From Carnimonas bestiolae (GTDB taxonomy: Bacteria; Pseudomonadota; Gammaproteobacteria; Pseudomonadales; Halomonadaceae), in NCBI RefSeq assembly GCF_051251125.1, contig NZ_JBPCZL010000012.1: a stretch of 64,000 nucleotides of DNA, one strand, 5' to 3'. Made by a program: the position numbers and the translations under genes. Position 1 is the first letter of the stretch. Each line of letters opens with the position of its first letter. Positions 25,591-35,266 of the stretch are shown here, one piece after another. The notes below the pieces were generated by a model. The model did not search any database, had not been told where the DNA came from, and was given only the letters and a program-made list of their open reading frames with translations.

Positions 25591-26384
25591 GTCTCGCCGT
25601 CAACGCACTCAGCTTTCGCGCGGGTAATGTCGATATTCTGCGTGGTGTGAGCATTGCGCCTCTTACGCAGCGGCTGACGGGTGTTTTGGGGCCAAATGGC
25701 TCGGGCAAGTCTACCCTGTTGCGGTTGCTGGCAGGCTTATCCTCGCCCTCCGGCGGGCATGTGTCGCTCGATAACGTAGCGCTGTCGCATTGGCGCAAGC
25801 GCGAACGGGCCAAGCGCATTGCCTTGGTCGAACAACAGGCCGCTACCGGGCTCGATCTGCGGGTGATTGATGTCGTGCGGTTAGGGCGCATTCCGTGGCG
25901 TAAAGCGTTCGCCGGGCAAGATGCCGAAGACGACCAGGCGGTCGAGCAGGCGCTTGAGTGGACGCATCTGAGCCACCTGCGCCAACGCCGCTGGCAGCAT
26001 TTGTCCGGGGGCGAGCAACAGCGCACCCAGTTGGCGCGAGCGCTGGCCCAATCGGCCAGCGAGCTGCTGCTCGACGAGCCTACCAACCATCTCGATATTC
26101 ACCATCAGCTAGAGCTGCTTGAACTGCTGAAAACCCTTCCAGCACGCTCGGTGGTGGCGCTTCACGACCTGAATCTGGCGGCAATGTTTTGTGATCGTTT
26201 GATTCTTCTTGATCGTGGCGCGGTAGTGGCCGACGGCGCGCCCGCTGAGGTACTCACCCACCAGCATATTCTCGACGTTTACGGTGTGGACGCGCAGGTA
26301 ACGCCCGACCCGCTCGGCGGCTGTACGATTGCCTATCGACGCCTGCGCGGTGCTGGTGCAAATACCCAGGGCGCTGGCCGCTAA
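25587..26384 (+). CDS. ABC transporter ATP-binding protein, FecE/BtuD family
   Basis: A 265-residue ATPase with Walker A (GPNGSGKST) near residue 35, signature LSGGEQQR, Walker B (LLLDEPTNHLD) and the switch His (ALHDLNLA). ATG at 25587 overlaps the permease stop (ATGA). With the two genes before it, it forms a complete type II importer. cobF follows after 21 bp in the same direction. Confidence 0.92.
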   Translation: MSLAVNALSFRAGNVDILRGVSIAPLTQRLTGVLGPNGSGKSTLLRLLAGLSSPSGGHVSLDNVALSHWRKRERAKRIALVEQQAATGLDLRVIDVVRLGRIPWRKAFAGQDAEDDQAVEQALEWTHLSHLRQRRWQHLSGGEQQRTQLARALAQSASELLLDEPTNHLDIHHQLELLELLKTLPARSVVALHDLNLAAMFCDRLILLDRGAVVADGAPAEVLTHQHILDVYGVDAQVTPDPLGGCTIAYRRLRGAGANTQGAGR

Positions 26385-26405
26385 ACGCCCTTTTTCAACG
26401 ATTGG

Positions 26406-27218
26406 ATGGCGACGATGGCAACGCTTTCACTTATAGGTATCGGTTCTGGCGATCCGCGTCAGTTAACGCAGCAGGCCATCGATGCTATCGCTGAGCTCGA
26501 TGTTGCGCTGGTGCTTGATAAGGGCGCCGATAGCGGTGAACTGCGCCATCTACGCGAACAACTGCTGGCTCGCTTCGGCGGCAACAGGCTGCGGGTAGTG
26601 CGATTGTCCGATCCGCCGCGTGCGGCGCAGGGGGAATATCTGGCGCGGGTGGAAGCGTGGCACGAGCAGCGTGCTGAACGTTGGGAAGCCGTATTGCGCG
26701 AACAGCTTGGCGCGCAGCAAACCGCCGGCATGCTGGTATGGGGCGATCCTGCCTTCTACGACAGCACGATCAGAATCGCTCAAGCGATCAAGCGGCGCGG
26801 CGCGATCCCGCTGGAGCTGAAGGTGATACCGGGAATTTCCAGCATTCAGCTGCTCGCAGCAGCGCATCAGATAGCGCTGAATCAGCTCAATGGCACCATT
26901 CACATCACCACCGGACGGCGTTTGCGCGATGAGGGACTCCCCCAGGGAATCGACGAAGCGGTGGTGATGCTGGACGGCCAGTGTAGTTTTTTGCAGTGTG
27001 CCGCGCCGGAGAGCGAGATTTTTTGGGGAGCTTGCCTGGGCAGCGCCGATCAGCAGCTGATTCGTGGCAGCGTTGCTGAGGTAGGCGAGCAGATTCGCCA
27101 AGCGCGCGAGGCGTTGCGCGAGCGCAAGGGATGGGTGATGGATATTTATCTGCTGCGTAACGTGCGCGGGGGGAATGAGCGCGCTGAGGCACCGAGTAGC
27201 ACGCCTTGCTCACGGTAG
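26406..27218 (+). CDS. cobF: Precorrin-6A synthase (deacetylating) CobF
   Basis: CobF methylates precorrin-5 at C-1 with loss of acetate in the aerobic cobalamin pathway, using S-adenosylmethionine. The 270 residues have the tetrapyrrole methylase opening SLIGIGSGDPRQLTQQAIDA, the LVLDKGADSGELRHLR segment typical of CobF and a mid-protein GDPAFYDSTIRIAQ SAM-pocket loop with PGISSIQ. Start may be ATG 26406 or 26415. No other corrin ring genes lie in this window, so cobF is isolated at the end of an ABC importer operon. Its role could be part of a dispersed pathway. Confidence 0.88.
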   Translation: MATMATLSLIGIGSGDPRQLTQQAIDAIAELDVALVLDKGADSGELRHLREQLLARFGGNRLRVVRLSDPPRAAQGEYLARVEAWHEQRAERWEAVLREQLGAQQTAGMLVWGDPAFYDSTIRIAQAIKRRGAIPLELKVIPGISSIQLLAAAHQIALNQLNGTIHITTGRRLRDEGLPQGIDEAVVMLDGQCSFLQCAAPESEIFWGACLGSADQQLIRGSVAEVGEQIRQAREALRERKGWVMDIYLLRNVRGGNERAEAPSSTPCSR

Positions 27219-27278
27219 CGATGCCTTCACGCGAGCAAGCACTGCGCCGAGCGTAGCGATGTTGTCGCAATCGTCGCG

Positions 27279-28406
27279 TTACTGTTTCGTAATCACCGCG
27301 TCGGCTTTGATGCGCTGCTCCTCCAGCGCCCATTCGACGTGCTCTCGCACCAGCTCACTTGGGTGATCGCGCCGTTCCTGCAGCACCGCCACCACCTCAT
27401 CAGAGGCGGGATGATTGCCCAGCCCCACGGCGAGATTGCGCAGCCAGCGCTCGTGGCCAATACGGCGAATGGCGCTGCCTTCGGTATTGGCTAGAAACTG
27501 CGCCTCACTCCAGCGAAACAGATCGATCAGTCGAGCGCGATCCAATTCGTGGCGGGGGCTGAAGTCGTCCAGCGCACTGGCACGAGTAAAGCGCGTAAAG
27601 GGACAGACCAACTGACAGTCGTCGCAGCCATAGACGCGGTTACCGATGGCGCGGCGAAATTCGAGCGGAATCGCGTCCTTCAGCTCAATGGTCAGGTAAG
27701 AAATGCAGCGCCGCGCATCCACCACCTTGTCGTCGACAATAGCGCCGGTAGGGCAAGCCACCTGGCAGCGATCGCAGCTACCGCAGTGCTCGCGCTCGAA
27801 GGGGGCATCTACCGGTAGCGGCACATCGGTAAACAGCTCACCAAGGAAAAACAGCGAGCCCGCCTTGGGGTTGAGCAGCATCGAGCTCTTGCCGAACCAG
27901 CCCAGCCCGCTGCGCTGTGCCAGCGCACGCTCAAGCACGGGAGCCGAGTCGACGAACGCGCGATAGCCGATGCTGCCCACCTCGGCTTCGATCCATTTGG
28001 CCAGCGTGGTAAGCCTTTTACGAATTACCTTGTGGTAGTCGCGTCCCAGTGCATAGCGCGAGATATACGCGCGTTCGGGCTGACCCAGCACGCGCGTGGT
28101 TTCTACTTCTGGGGGAAGGTAATCCATGCGTGCGGTAATAATACGCTGGGTGCCCGGTACCAGTTGCTCTGGATGCCAGCGCTTAGCGCCATGCGCTTCC
28201 ATATACCCCATCTCACCGTGCATTTGCTGGTCGATCCAGCGCTGTAAATGCTGCTGGTGCTCGCCCAAATCGATGTCAGCTACACCCAGTTGCTGGAAGC
28301 CCAACTCGCGGCCCCAGACCTGAATCTTCTCCTTGAGCGCTTGCAACTGTTGCTGATTCAGCGGCAGCGGCGCCTCACTCGGCAATGTAGAAGAGGCTGA
28401 AGACAT
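27279..28406 (-). CDS. queG: Epoxyqueuosine reductase
   Basis: QueG carries out the last step of queuosine formation in tRNA, using a cobalamin cofactor and two 4Fe-4S clusters. The cluster motifs CGSCDRCQVACPTGAI and CDDCQLVCPFTRF are present, along with YLPPE and the FVDSAPVLERALAQRSGLGW segment of the cobalamin site. ATG at 28406 gives 375 residues, a normal length; the frame runs on to 28487. It is divergent from nnr, as in pseudomonads and E. coli. The cobalamin need of QueG makes the nearby importer and cobF of interest. Confidence 0.95.
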   Translation of the reverse strand: MSSASSTLPSEAPLPLNQQQLQALKEKIQVWGRELGFQQLGVADIDLGEHQQHLQRWIDQQMHGEMGYMEAHGAKRWHPEQLVPGTQRIITARMDYLPPEVETTRVLGQPERAYISRYALGRDYHKVIRKRLTTLAKWIEAEVGSIGYRAFVDSAPVLERALAQRSGLGWFGKSSMLLNPKAGSLFFLGELFTDVPLPVDAPFEREHCGSCDRCQVACPTGAIVDDKVVDARRCISYLTIELKDAIPLEFRRAIGNRVYGCDDCQLVCPFTRFTRASALDDFSPRHELDRARLIDLFRWSEAQFLANTEGSAIRRIGHERWLRNLAVGLGNHPASDEVVAVLQERRDHPSELVREHVEWALEEQRIKADAVITKQ

Positions 28407-28651
28407 GGCGAACACAAGAGTGGCTGGAAGACGGTGATAACGCGTGAGAGAGCAGCAGGATGCCGCGCCATGTCGAAACCAAGGCACATGGCGACCACTG
28501 CACCGGACAAAGTAGTCGCTATTATGCCTGAAGCGTTAATTGAGCGCGAAAGTCGTCGGTTGCTTCCCGTACAGCGGCTGGCACACTATCGTTAATGCAA
28601 AGCATGCGGTCGGATAGGCTGCATTGCTCTTCGCTGTTATCGGGAGTTTTC

Positions 28652-30190
28652 ATGAGCCAACCTCGTCATACTCGTCGCGCTGAGCCAACCCCGGTGTTGG
28701 CGCAGCTTTATAGCGCGGCACACACCCGCGAGCTTGATCGGCTGGCCATGCAAGGTGGTTTGCCGGGGTTCGAGCTGATGCGCCGCGCAGGCGAGTCCGC
28801 CTTCACACTGCTGCGCAAGCGCTGGCCCAGCGCCCACCGTATTCTGGTCCTATGTGGCGCGGGCAATAATGCGGGCGATGGTTATGTGGTGGCGGCGCTG
28901 GCGCGACGCAGCGGCCTGGCCGCAGAAGTGCTGGCGCTCAAGGACCCCGAAACGCTGACCGAGCAAGCGGCCCAGGCCTACCAGATGGCGCTGGAGGAGG
29001 GGGTGCCGATCTATTGGGCCGATACGGTACTGACCGACACCGGCGACATCGATCTGATTGTCGATGGTCTATTGGGCACTGGCACCAAAGGCGCACCGCG
29101 CGGGCGTTATCACGAAGTCATCGACTGGGTGAATGAGCATCCTGCGCCGGTGTTGGCGCTCGATTTGCCCAGCGGCGTCGATGCCGACACCGGCCATGTT
29201 GAGCAGGCCATCGAAGCGTCGGTGACGCTGAGCTTTATTGGCCGCAAGCTGGGCCTTTATACCGGTAACGCCGCTGATGTATGTGGTGAGCGCGTGTTCG
29301 ATGATCTCGGTATCGAGGCTGAAGTATTCGAGCAGGTCGCGGCTCAAGCGCTGCTGCTGGATCACGATCTGCTGCCCGCCATGCTGCCGCCGCGCCTGCC
29401 CAGTAGCCATAAGGGGCATACCGGTCACCTGCTGGTGGTGGGTGGTCAAGCCGGCTTCGGCGGCTCCTGTATCATGGTGAGCGAGGCCGCGGCGCGGGTG
29501 GGTGCCGGGCTGGTGAGTCTGGCAACGGATGCGCTGCATCTGGCCCCCGCATTAGCGCGCTGTCCGGTGTTGATGGTGCGCGCTGTCGCACAGGGTGGCG
29601 ATCTCACTGATTTGCTTCAGGGGGCTCGTGCCATCGCGGTGGGGCCGGGGTTGGGGCGCAGCGAATGGGGGCAGTCGCTGCTGGCGGCAGTGCTTGAAAG
29701 CGGGCAGGCGACGGTGGTGGATGCAGATGCGCTGCATTTGCTGCACGCGCACTATCCTGATCTTAAGCGTGACAATTGGATTCTTACGCCGCATCCGGGC
29801 GAGGCAGCGGCTATGCTGGGGATCAGCGCGGCCGAAGTGCAGGCGGATCGGTTAGCGGCCGCGCAAGCGCTGTGGCAGCAGCGCGGCGGTGTGATTGTGC
29901 TCAAGGGCAACGGCACGCTGATCGTTGATGGCAGCGGCTGTGCCCATACCGCGCTGTGCCCCTTCGGTAATCCGGGGATGGCCAGTGGCGGTATGGGCGA
30001 TGTGCTGACGGGCATTATTGCGGGGCTGCTGGTTCAGGGCCTGGCGCCTGCTGATGCTGCCCGTACCGGCGTTCTTGTGCATGCCATGGCGGCCGACAGC
30101 GCTGCCGAAAAATACGGTGAACGTGGCCTCATGGCGTCAGATCTGGCATCCTTTGCGCATCGTATTGTCAACCCGTCGCTTCAAGGCTAG
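28652..30190 (+). CDS. nnr: Bifunctional NAD(P)H-hydrate epimerase/dehydratase
   Basis: Nnr repairs hydrated NAD(P)H. The N-terminal epimerase domain (about residues 15-220) has GAGNNAGDGYVVA; the C-terminal ADP-dependent dehydratase (about 235-505) has HPGEAAAML and GNPGMASGGMGDVLTGI. ATG at 28652 follows GGGAG at 6 nt; the frame opens at 28595. It is the first gene of the nnr-tsaE-amiB-mutL run, with 8 bp to tsaE. Confidence 0.96.
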   Translation: MSQPRHTRRAEPTPVLAQLYSAAHTRELDRLAMQGGLPGFELMRRAGESAFTLLRKRWPSAHRILVLCGAGNNAGDGYVVAALARRSGLAAEVLALKDPETLTEQAAQAYQMALEEGVPIYWADTVLTDTGDIDLIVDGLLGTGTKGAPRGRYHEVIDWVNEHPAPVLALDLPSGVDADTGHVEQAIEASVTLSFIGRKLGLYTGNAADVCGERVFDDLGIEAEVFEQVAAQALLLDHDLLPAMLPPRLPSSHKGHTGHLLVVGGQAGFGGSCIMVSEAAARVGAGLVSLATDALHLAPALARCPVLMVRAVAQGGDLTDLLQGARAIAVGPGLGRSEWGQSLLAAVLESGQATVVDADALHLLHAHYPDLKRDNWILTPHPGEAAAMLGISAAEVQADRLAAAQALWQQRGGVIVLKGNGTLIVDGSGCAHTALCPFGNPGMASGGMGDVLTGIIAGLLVQGLAPADAARTGVLVHAMAADSAAEKYGERGLMASDLASFAHRIVNPSLQG

Positions 30191-30198
30191 CCGTTCGC

Positions 30199-30711
30199 AT
30201 GTCATCAGGTTCTTCTCCGCTTAGCTGTGGCGTAGCGTCGCTCGAGCGCACGCTGCGTGATGAAGACGCGCAAATTGCGTTTGGCCGCGCGTTGGGCGCG
30301 GCGCTTGATTTCAGCGGCTGCGTGTTTCTTGAAGGTGAACTGGGAGCAGGCAAAACCACGCTAACACGAGGCGTGCTTAGGGCCGCAGGATACCAGGGGG
30401 CAGTCAAGAGCCCTACCTACACCTTGTTGGAACCTTATAACATCGCTGATCGGCACATTTACCATTTCGATCTCTATCGCCTTTCAGACCCGGAAGAGCT
30501 CGAATTTATTGGTGCCCGTGATGTATTCAAGGAGGCTGGCCTCTACCTGGTCGAATGGCCTTCACGCGGAGAAGGCGGCTTGCCGGCTCCTGATCTGCGT
30601 ATTTGCATAGATGTGCTCGAGAGCGGCCGTAAAGCGCGTGTTACCGCCCACAGCGAAGCGGGAGCGCGCGCACTGGCGACGCTCGATCGAACAGTTTCGG
30701 AGGCAGAGTGA
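30199..30711 (+). CDS. tsaE: tRNA threonylcarbamoyladenosine biosynthesis ATPase TsaE
   Basis: TsaE is the ATPase that drives the TsaBDE complex forming t6A at position 37 of ANN-decoding tRNAs. The P-loop GELGAGKTTLTRGVL lies near residue 50; SPTYTLLEPY and HFDLYRLSDPEELEFIG are family motifs. Length is 170 residues. Its TGA overlaps the GTG start of amiB (GTGA). Confidence 0.96.
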   Translation: MSSGSSPLSCGVASLERTLRDEDAQIAFGRALGAALDFSGCVFLEGELGAGKTTLTRGVLRAAGYQGAVKSPTYTLLEPYNIADRHIYHFDLYRLSDPEELEFIGARDVFKEAGLYLVEWPSRGEGGLPAPDLRICIDVLESGRKARVTAHSEAGARALATLDRTVSEAE

Positions 30712-32210
30712 GTTTACCCCTGGTGTTTATGTCTAAGTCACGTTGGTGGCTTGCCTGTCTGCTGATGATGGGCTGCTTATTGCTGCAAGCGTTCAGTAGT
30801 GCGCAGGCAATGCAATTATCCGGAATCCGCACCTGGAGCCACGATGGCACCACGCGTGCGGTATTCGACGTTGATGGCGACGTTGATTACCAGGTGTTCA
30901 CGCTGAAGGATCCGGCGCGACTGGTGCTCGATTTCAAAAATACCACCACCACGCCTGATATCGCTGACAGTGCCAAGCAAGAGGCGCTGTTCAAGAACAT
31001 CCGCTGGGCAACGCGCAATGGCAACGATCTGCGCGTGGTCATCGATCTGGCGCACCCGGTCGCCTATAGCCAGTTCCCGCTGGGCGCGGCGCCGGGCAAG
31101 CAGGGCAGTCGCGTGGTGGTCGATATGCAGGCCGGCGATAGCGGTGAAAACGGCGATCCTGAAGCGCAGCCGAAACAGGTGGCCAAGCAGGGTGCGGCGG
31201 GCGACCCCATTGCTGACATCATCAAGCAGCAGCAGGCCAACGCCGAGCGCCAGTCGCAGGCGCCGCCCGAATCGCCCAACGTAGCCGTGGCGGTAAGTCC
31301 CAAGGCCAACCAGGGGCGCGGTCGCGATATCGTGGTGATTATCGATCCCGGCCATGGCGGTAAGGATCCCGGCACCCATGGCCCCGGCGGAACGCTCGAG
31401 AAAACCGTGGTGCTGCAAATTGGCAAACGCGTGAAGTCGCTGTTTGACAACGCGCGCGGCTTCGTGGCGCGCATGACCCGTGATGACGACACCTTCGTAC
31501 CGCTGCGCGGACGTACTGAAATTGCGCGTAAGGATCACGCCGACTTCTTCGTCTCGGTGCACGCTGATGCTGCAGGCTCGAGCTCGGCGCGCGGCTCCTC
31601 GGTCTATGCGCTGTCGCAGCACGGTGCCACCTCCGAAACAGCGCGCTGGCTGGCACAGAAAGAGAATAACTCTGACCTGATCGGCGGCGTTGAGGGTGAT
31701 CTCGACCTGAGCGACAAGGACGAAATGCTGCGCGGTGTGCTGCTTGATCTCAGTATGACCGCCACCATCAATGCGTCGTTAAGCGCGGGTCGTCAGTTGA
31801 TCGACCATCTTGGTCGCTTCAATCGACTGCACACTGGTCGTGTCGATCAGGCAGGCTTCGTGGTACTCAAATCGCCTGATATTCCTTCGCTGCTGGTCGA
31901 AACAGGCTACCTGTCGAACCCGACAGAGGAACGTCTGCTGAAGTCGCCGTCGCACCAGCAGCAAATTGCTCAGGCAATCTTCGCCGGCGTGACTTCCTAC
32001 TTCCGCCAGCATCCACCGCCCGGCACCTATCTGGCCAATCAGCAGGGTGCCAAGGTGGGCAGCAACCAGTACCGCGTGCGCCCTGGCGATTCCCTCAGCC
32101 TGATTGCCCAGCATCAGGGGGTATCTATCGAAGCGCTGAAAAAAGCCAATAATCTCGCCCTGGATGTCGTGCAAACAGGGCAGGTGTTGACCATTCCCAA
32201 GGGCCAATGA
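30708..32210 (+). CDS. amiB: N-acetylmuramoyl-L-alanine amidase AmiB/AmiC
   Basis: This periplasmic zinc amidase splits the stem peptide from the glycan during daughter-cell separation. The order is a signal peptide (about residues 8-35), an AMIN septal-targeting domain (about 37-135), a variable linker, the Amidase_3 domain with IIDPGHGGKDPGTHG, FVSVHADA and LVETGYLSN, and a C-terminal LysM domain (YRVRPGDSLSLIAQHQG). GTG at 30708 is coupled to tsaE; ATG at 30729 would give a signal peptide with a more usual basic start. The end overlaps mutL. Confidence 0.94.
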   Translation: MSLPLVFMSKSRWWLACLLMMGCLLLQAFSSAQAMQLSGIRTWSHDGTTRAVFDVDGDVDYQVFTLKDPARLVLDFKNTTTTPDIADSAKQEALFKNIRWATRNGNDLRVVIDLAHPVAYSQFPLGAAPGKQGSRVVVDMQAGDSGENGDPEAQPKQVAKQGAAGDPIADIIKQQQANAERQSQAPPESPNVAVAVSPKANQGRGRDIVVIIDPGHGGKDPGTHGPGGTLEKTVVLQIGKRVKSLFDNARGFVARMTRDDDTFVPLRGRTEIARKDHADFFVSVHADAAGSSSARGSSVYALSQHGATSETARWLAQKENNSDLIGGVEGDLDLSDKDEMLRGVLLDLSMTATINASLSAGRQLIDHLGRFNRLHTGRVDQAGFVVLKSPDIPSLLVETGYLSNPTEERLLKSPSHQQQIAQAIFAGVTSYFRQHPPPGTYLANQQGAKVGSNQYRVRPGDSLSLIAQHQGVSIEALKKANNLALDVVQTGQVLTIPKGQ

Positions 32211-34207
32211 TGAGCGCAGAAGATGCTACCAACGGCGATGCGCGGCGGCGTATTCAGATATTGCCGCCGCGGCTGGCTAACCAGATTGCCGCAGGAGAAG
32301 TCGTCGAACGCCCGTCATCTGTGCTTAAGGAACTGGTCGAAAATGCCGTCGATGCCGGCGCCCGCCGTATCGATATCGATATCGAAAGCGGCGGTGCCAA
32401 GCTGATTCAGGTGCGCGACAACGGTTCTGGCATCGATCAGGACGACCTGCCGCTGGCGCTGTCACGGCATGCCACCAGCAAAATTGCTTCGCTCGACGAG
32501 TTGGAAGGTGTTGCTAGCCTGGGCTTTCGCGGCGAGGCGCTGGCGTCGATCAGCTCGGTGTCACGCCTGGAGCTGTTTTCCAACGTTAACGACGATCCCA
32601 CCCAAGGCTGGCGCGTTGTCGCAGAAGGTCGCGACATGGCCTCTCGGGTTTCTCCTGCGCCGCATCCACAGGGCACCACGCTGGCGGTGCGCGATCTGTT
32701 TTTCAACACGCCCGCGCGGCGCAAGTTCTTGCGTACCGAAAAGACCGAATTCGGGCATCTGGAAGAAGCCTTTCGGCGGCTAGCGCTGTCGCGCTATGAA
32801 ATTGGCTGGACGCTGCGTCACAACCAGAAGGGAATTCATCATCTCAAGCCTGCCCACTCGATGGCCGAGCGTCGGGCGCGGGTGGGGGCGCTGCTGGGCG
32901 CGCAACTGCTCGAAAAATCGCTGGAAGTCGACGTTAACGCCACCGGCCTTCGCCTGTGGGGCTGGGTAGGGCTGCCAACGCACACGCGCGCCCAGGCTGA
33001 TCAGCAGTATTTCTTCGTCAACGGCAGGGTAGTGCGCGATCGTCTGGTCGCGCATGCGGTGCGCCAGGCGTACCGTGACGTGCTGTTTCACGGCCGCCAG
33101 CCGATCTTCGTGCTCTATCTTGAGCTCGATCCGCATGTGGTCGACGTTAACGTGCATCCGACCAAGCACGAAGTAAGATTTCGCGATGGCCGTCTGGTGC
33201 ACGATTTTCTGTTCTCAAGCTTGCATCACGCTTTGTCCGATACGCGCGCTGGTGCGCCGCATGCGGTAGATTCTGAAGGCAGTGAGCCAAGCGAATCAGT
33301 CGATCCTGCTACCGGTGAGGTGCTGAGCCATGCGCAACAGCCCGCCACTGCGCCGGAAGCACAGTGGCATCAGCAGCGCATGTCGCTCAATCAGCAGCGT
33401 GCCAGCTATAACGCAGGTAATGGGGCTGGCGAGCGCAACTCGCCAGCGCCGTCGGGAGATCGCGTCCGCGCCTTCCTTGATGGCTATCGCGCTCTCCACC
33501 CGCAGCAGCGCGAAGATGCGCTGTTGGGCGCACACGAGTCTGATAGCATCACCCGCAGTGCTGACACCACCCGCGTTAGCAGCGACAGTTTCGCGGAAGA
33601 CGATACCCAGGCCCCGCCGCTGGGCTATGCAGTGGCTCAACTGCACGGCGTCTATATCTTGTCGCAGACCAGCGCCGGGATGGTGATTGTCGATATGCAC
33701 GCGGCGCATGAGCGGATCAACTACGAGCGTCTTAAACGCCAGTTTGATAATGGCAAGATCGAGGCGCAGCCGCTGTTGGTGCCGGTGTCCATCGCGGTGT
33801 CTGAAGCCGAAGCGGAGTTGGCCGAGCAGGAGAGCGAAAGCTTCTCGCGGCTGGGAGTTGAGCTCAGCATCGCTGGCCCGGAAACGCTGCTGGTGCGGCA
33901 AATTCCGGTGGTGCTGATGCGCCCGAAAGGGCAGGAGAATGTTGAGCCGCTGGTGCGGGAAATGCTCCACGAGCTTCAGCGCTTTGGTCGCAGCGATGCA
34001 CTGCGCGGGAGAATTGATGAAATTCTCTCGACCATGGCGTGCCACGGCAGCATTCGCGCCAACCGACGCATGACCATCGAAGAAATGAATGCGCTGCTGC
34101 GCGATATGGAAGTGACTGAGCGCAGCGGGCAGTGTAACCATGGTCGCCCGACCTGGACCGAGCTAAGCATGAAAGATCTCGATCGGTTATTCCTGCGCGG
34201 CCAATAG
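32207..34207 (+). CDS. mutL: DNA mismatch repair protein MutL, endonuclease type
   Basis: MutL couples mismatch recognition to strand incision. The GHKL ATPase domain shows IAAGEVVERPSSVLKELVEN, DNGSGI and GFRGEALASISS. The C-terminal domain carries DMHAAHERINYE from Asp496, which matches the metal-binding endonuclease motif D-x-HA-x2-E-x4-E, together with ACHGSIRAN and CNHGRPT. E. coli MutL lacks these, whereas MutL of MutH-less species such as Pseudomonas aeruginosa has them. The cell therefore probably nicks DNA with MutL itself. The ATG overlaps amiB. At 666 residues it is normal, with a long disordered Gln/Ser linker. Confidence 0.96.
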   Translation: MMSAEDATNGDARRRIQILPPRLANQIAAGEVVERPSSVLKELVENAVDAGARRIDIDIESGGAKLIQVRDNGSGIDQDDLPLALSRHATSKIASLDELEGVASLGFRGEALASISSVSRLELFSNVNDDPTQGWRVVAEGRDMASRVSPAPHPQGTTLAVRDLFFNTPARRKFLRTEKTEFGHLEEAFRRLALSRYEIGWTLRHNQKGIHHLKPAHSMAERRARVGALLGAQLLEKSLEVDVNATGLRLWGWVGLPTHTRAQADQQYFFVNGRVVRDRLVAHAVRQAYRDVLFHGRQPIFVLYLELDPHVVDVNVHPTKHEVRFRDGRLVHDFLFSSLHHALSDTRAGAPHAVDSEGSEPSESVDPATGEVLSHAQQPATAPEAQWHQQRMSLNQQRASYNAGNGAGERNSPAPSGDRVRAFLDGYRALHPQQREDALLGAHESDSITRSADTTRVSSDSFAEDDTQAPPLGYAVAQLHGVYILSQTSAGMVIVDMHAAHERINYERLKRQFDNGKIEAQPLLVPVSIAVSEAEAELAEQESESFSRLGVELSIAGPETLLVRQIPVVLMRPKGQENVEPLVREMLHELQRFGRSDALRGRIDEILSTMACHGSIRANRRMTIEEMNALLRDMEVTERSGQCNHGRPTWTELSMKDLDRLFLRGQ

Positions 34208-34312
34208 TGCCGTTGCCGCGCTGGCGACGGCGCAACACCCGCGAGCGGCACTCTACCTGCCTACGGAGCTGGTGACTGCTTCCGTCAATCTGCCTATTAC
34301 GCAACCACGCAC

Positions 34313-35266
34313 ATGCCTAACCAATCCAGCAATGCCGCCTTTCCTCCCGCGATCTTCCTGATGGGGCCGACCGCTTCGGGCAAAACCGATGCGGCCATCG
34401 CACTGCATGAATCGCTCGGATGTGAGCTGATCAGTGTTGATTCCGCGATGGTCTATCGCGGTATGGATATTGGCACCGCCAAACCCAGCGCTAGCGAGCT
34501 CGCGCGCGCGCCGCACCGTTTGATTGATATTCGTGACCCTGGCGAGCCCTATTCGGCGGCCGATTTCCGCGAAGACGCGCTGGCCGCGATGGGCGAGATT
34601 AGCGCGCGCGGCAAGATACCGCTGCTGGTCGGTGGCACCATGCTGTATTTCAAAACGCTGCTGCAGGGTAACGATAACCTGCCCGCCAGCGACCCAGCGC
34701 AGCGCGCTGAGCTTGAGCAGGAGCTGGCCGCGCACGGCCCGGCAGCGCTGCATCAACAGCTTGAACGCATCGATCCTGAAGCCGCCCAGCGTATCCATCC
34801 CAACGATCCCCAGCGGCTGCTGCGGGCGCTGGAGGTGTATCGCCAGACCGGTCGCTCGCTTACTGAGCATTGGCGCGAGCAGCAGCGCCAGCCGCTCCCT
34901 TATTCGATTGTGCAGATTGCCTTGGAACCCGCCGAGCGCACCGAGCTGCATCGCCGCATCGAGCAGCGCTTCGACGCCATGCTGAAAACAGGTTTGGTCG
35001 ATGAGGTACAAGCGCTTTATCAGCGCGGTGATCTGTTGCCTTCACTGCCATCGATCAAAAGCGTGGGCTACCGGCAGGTGTGGCGCTACTTAAGCGGTGA
35101 ATGCGATTGGGACAGCATGCGCGAGCAGGGCATTATCGCCACGCGCCAGTTAGCCAAACGGCAGCTTACCTGGCTGCGCAGCTGGCCCAGCGTGGAGCGC
35201 ATTCAAGTACCTGATGCTGAGCTTGAGCAGCGGCTGTTGAAAATTGTACGAAACGTCTCCAGTTAG
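34313..35266 (+). CDS. miaA: tRNA dimethylallyltransferase
   Basis: MiaA adds a dimethylallyl group to A37 of tRNAs reading UNN codons. GPTASGKTDAA is the P-loop near residue 17, SVDSAMVYRGMDIGTAKP and RDPGEPYSAADF are family motifs, and SIKSVGYRQVWRYL lies near the C-terminus. The length of 317 residues is normal. It precedes hfq, a strongly conserved order in gammaproteobacteria. Confidence 0.97.
   Translation: MPNQSSNAAFPPAIFLMGPTASGKTDAAIALHESLGCELISVDSAMVYRGMDIGTAKPSASELARAPHRLIDIRDPGEPYSAADFREDALAAMGEISARGKIPLLVGGTMLYFKTLLQGNDNLPASDPAQRAELEQELAAHGPAALHQQLERIDPEAAQRIHPNDPQRLLRALEVYRQTGRSLTEHWREQQRQPLPYSIVQIALEPAERTELHRRIEQRFDAMLKTGLVDEVQALYQRGDLLPSLPSIKSVGYRQVWRYLSGECDWDSMREQGIIATRQLAKRQLTWLRSWPSVERIQVPDAELEQRLLKIVRNVSS

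Noticed and set aside
30816..31622. Long minus-strand open frame opposite amiB
   Set aside because: It is the antisense of a well-supported amidase gene and its sequence resembles no family.
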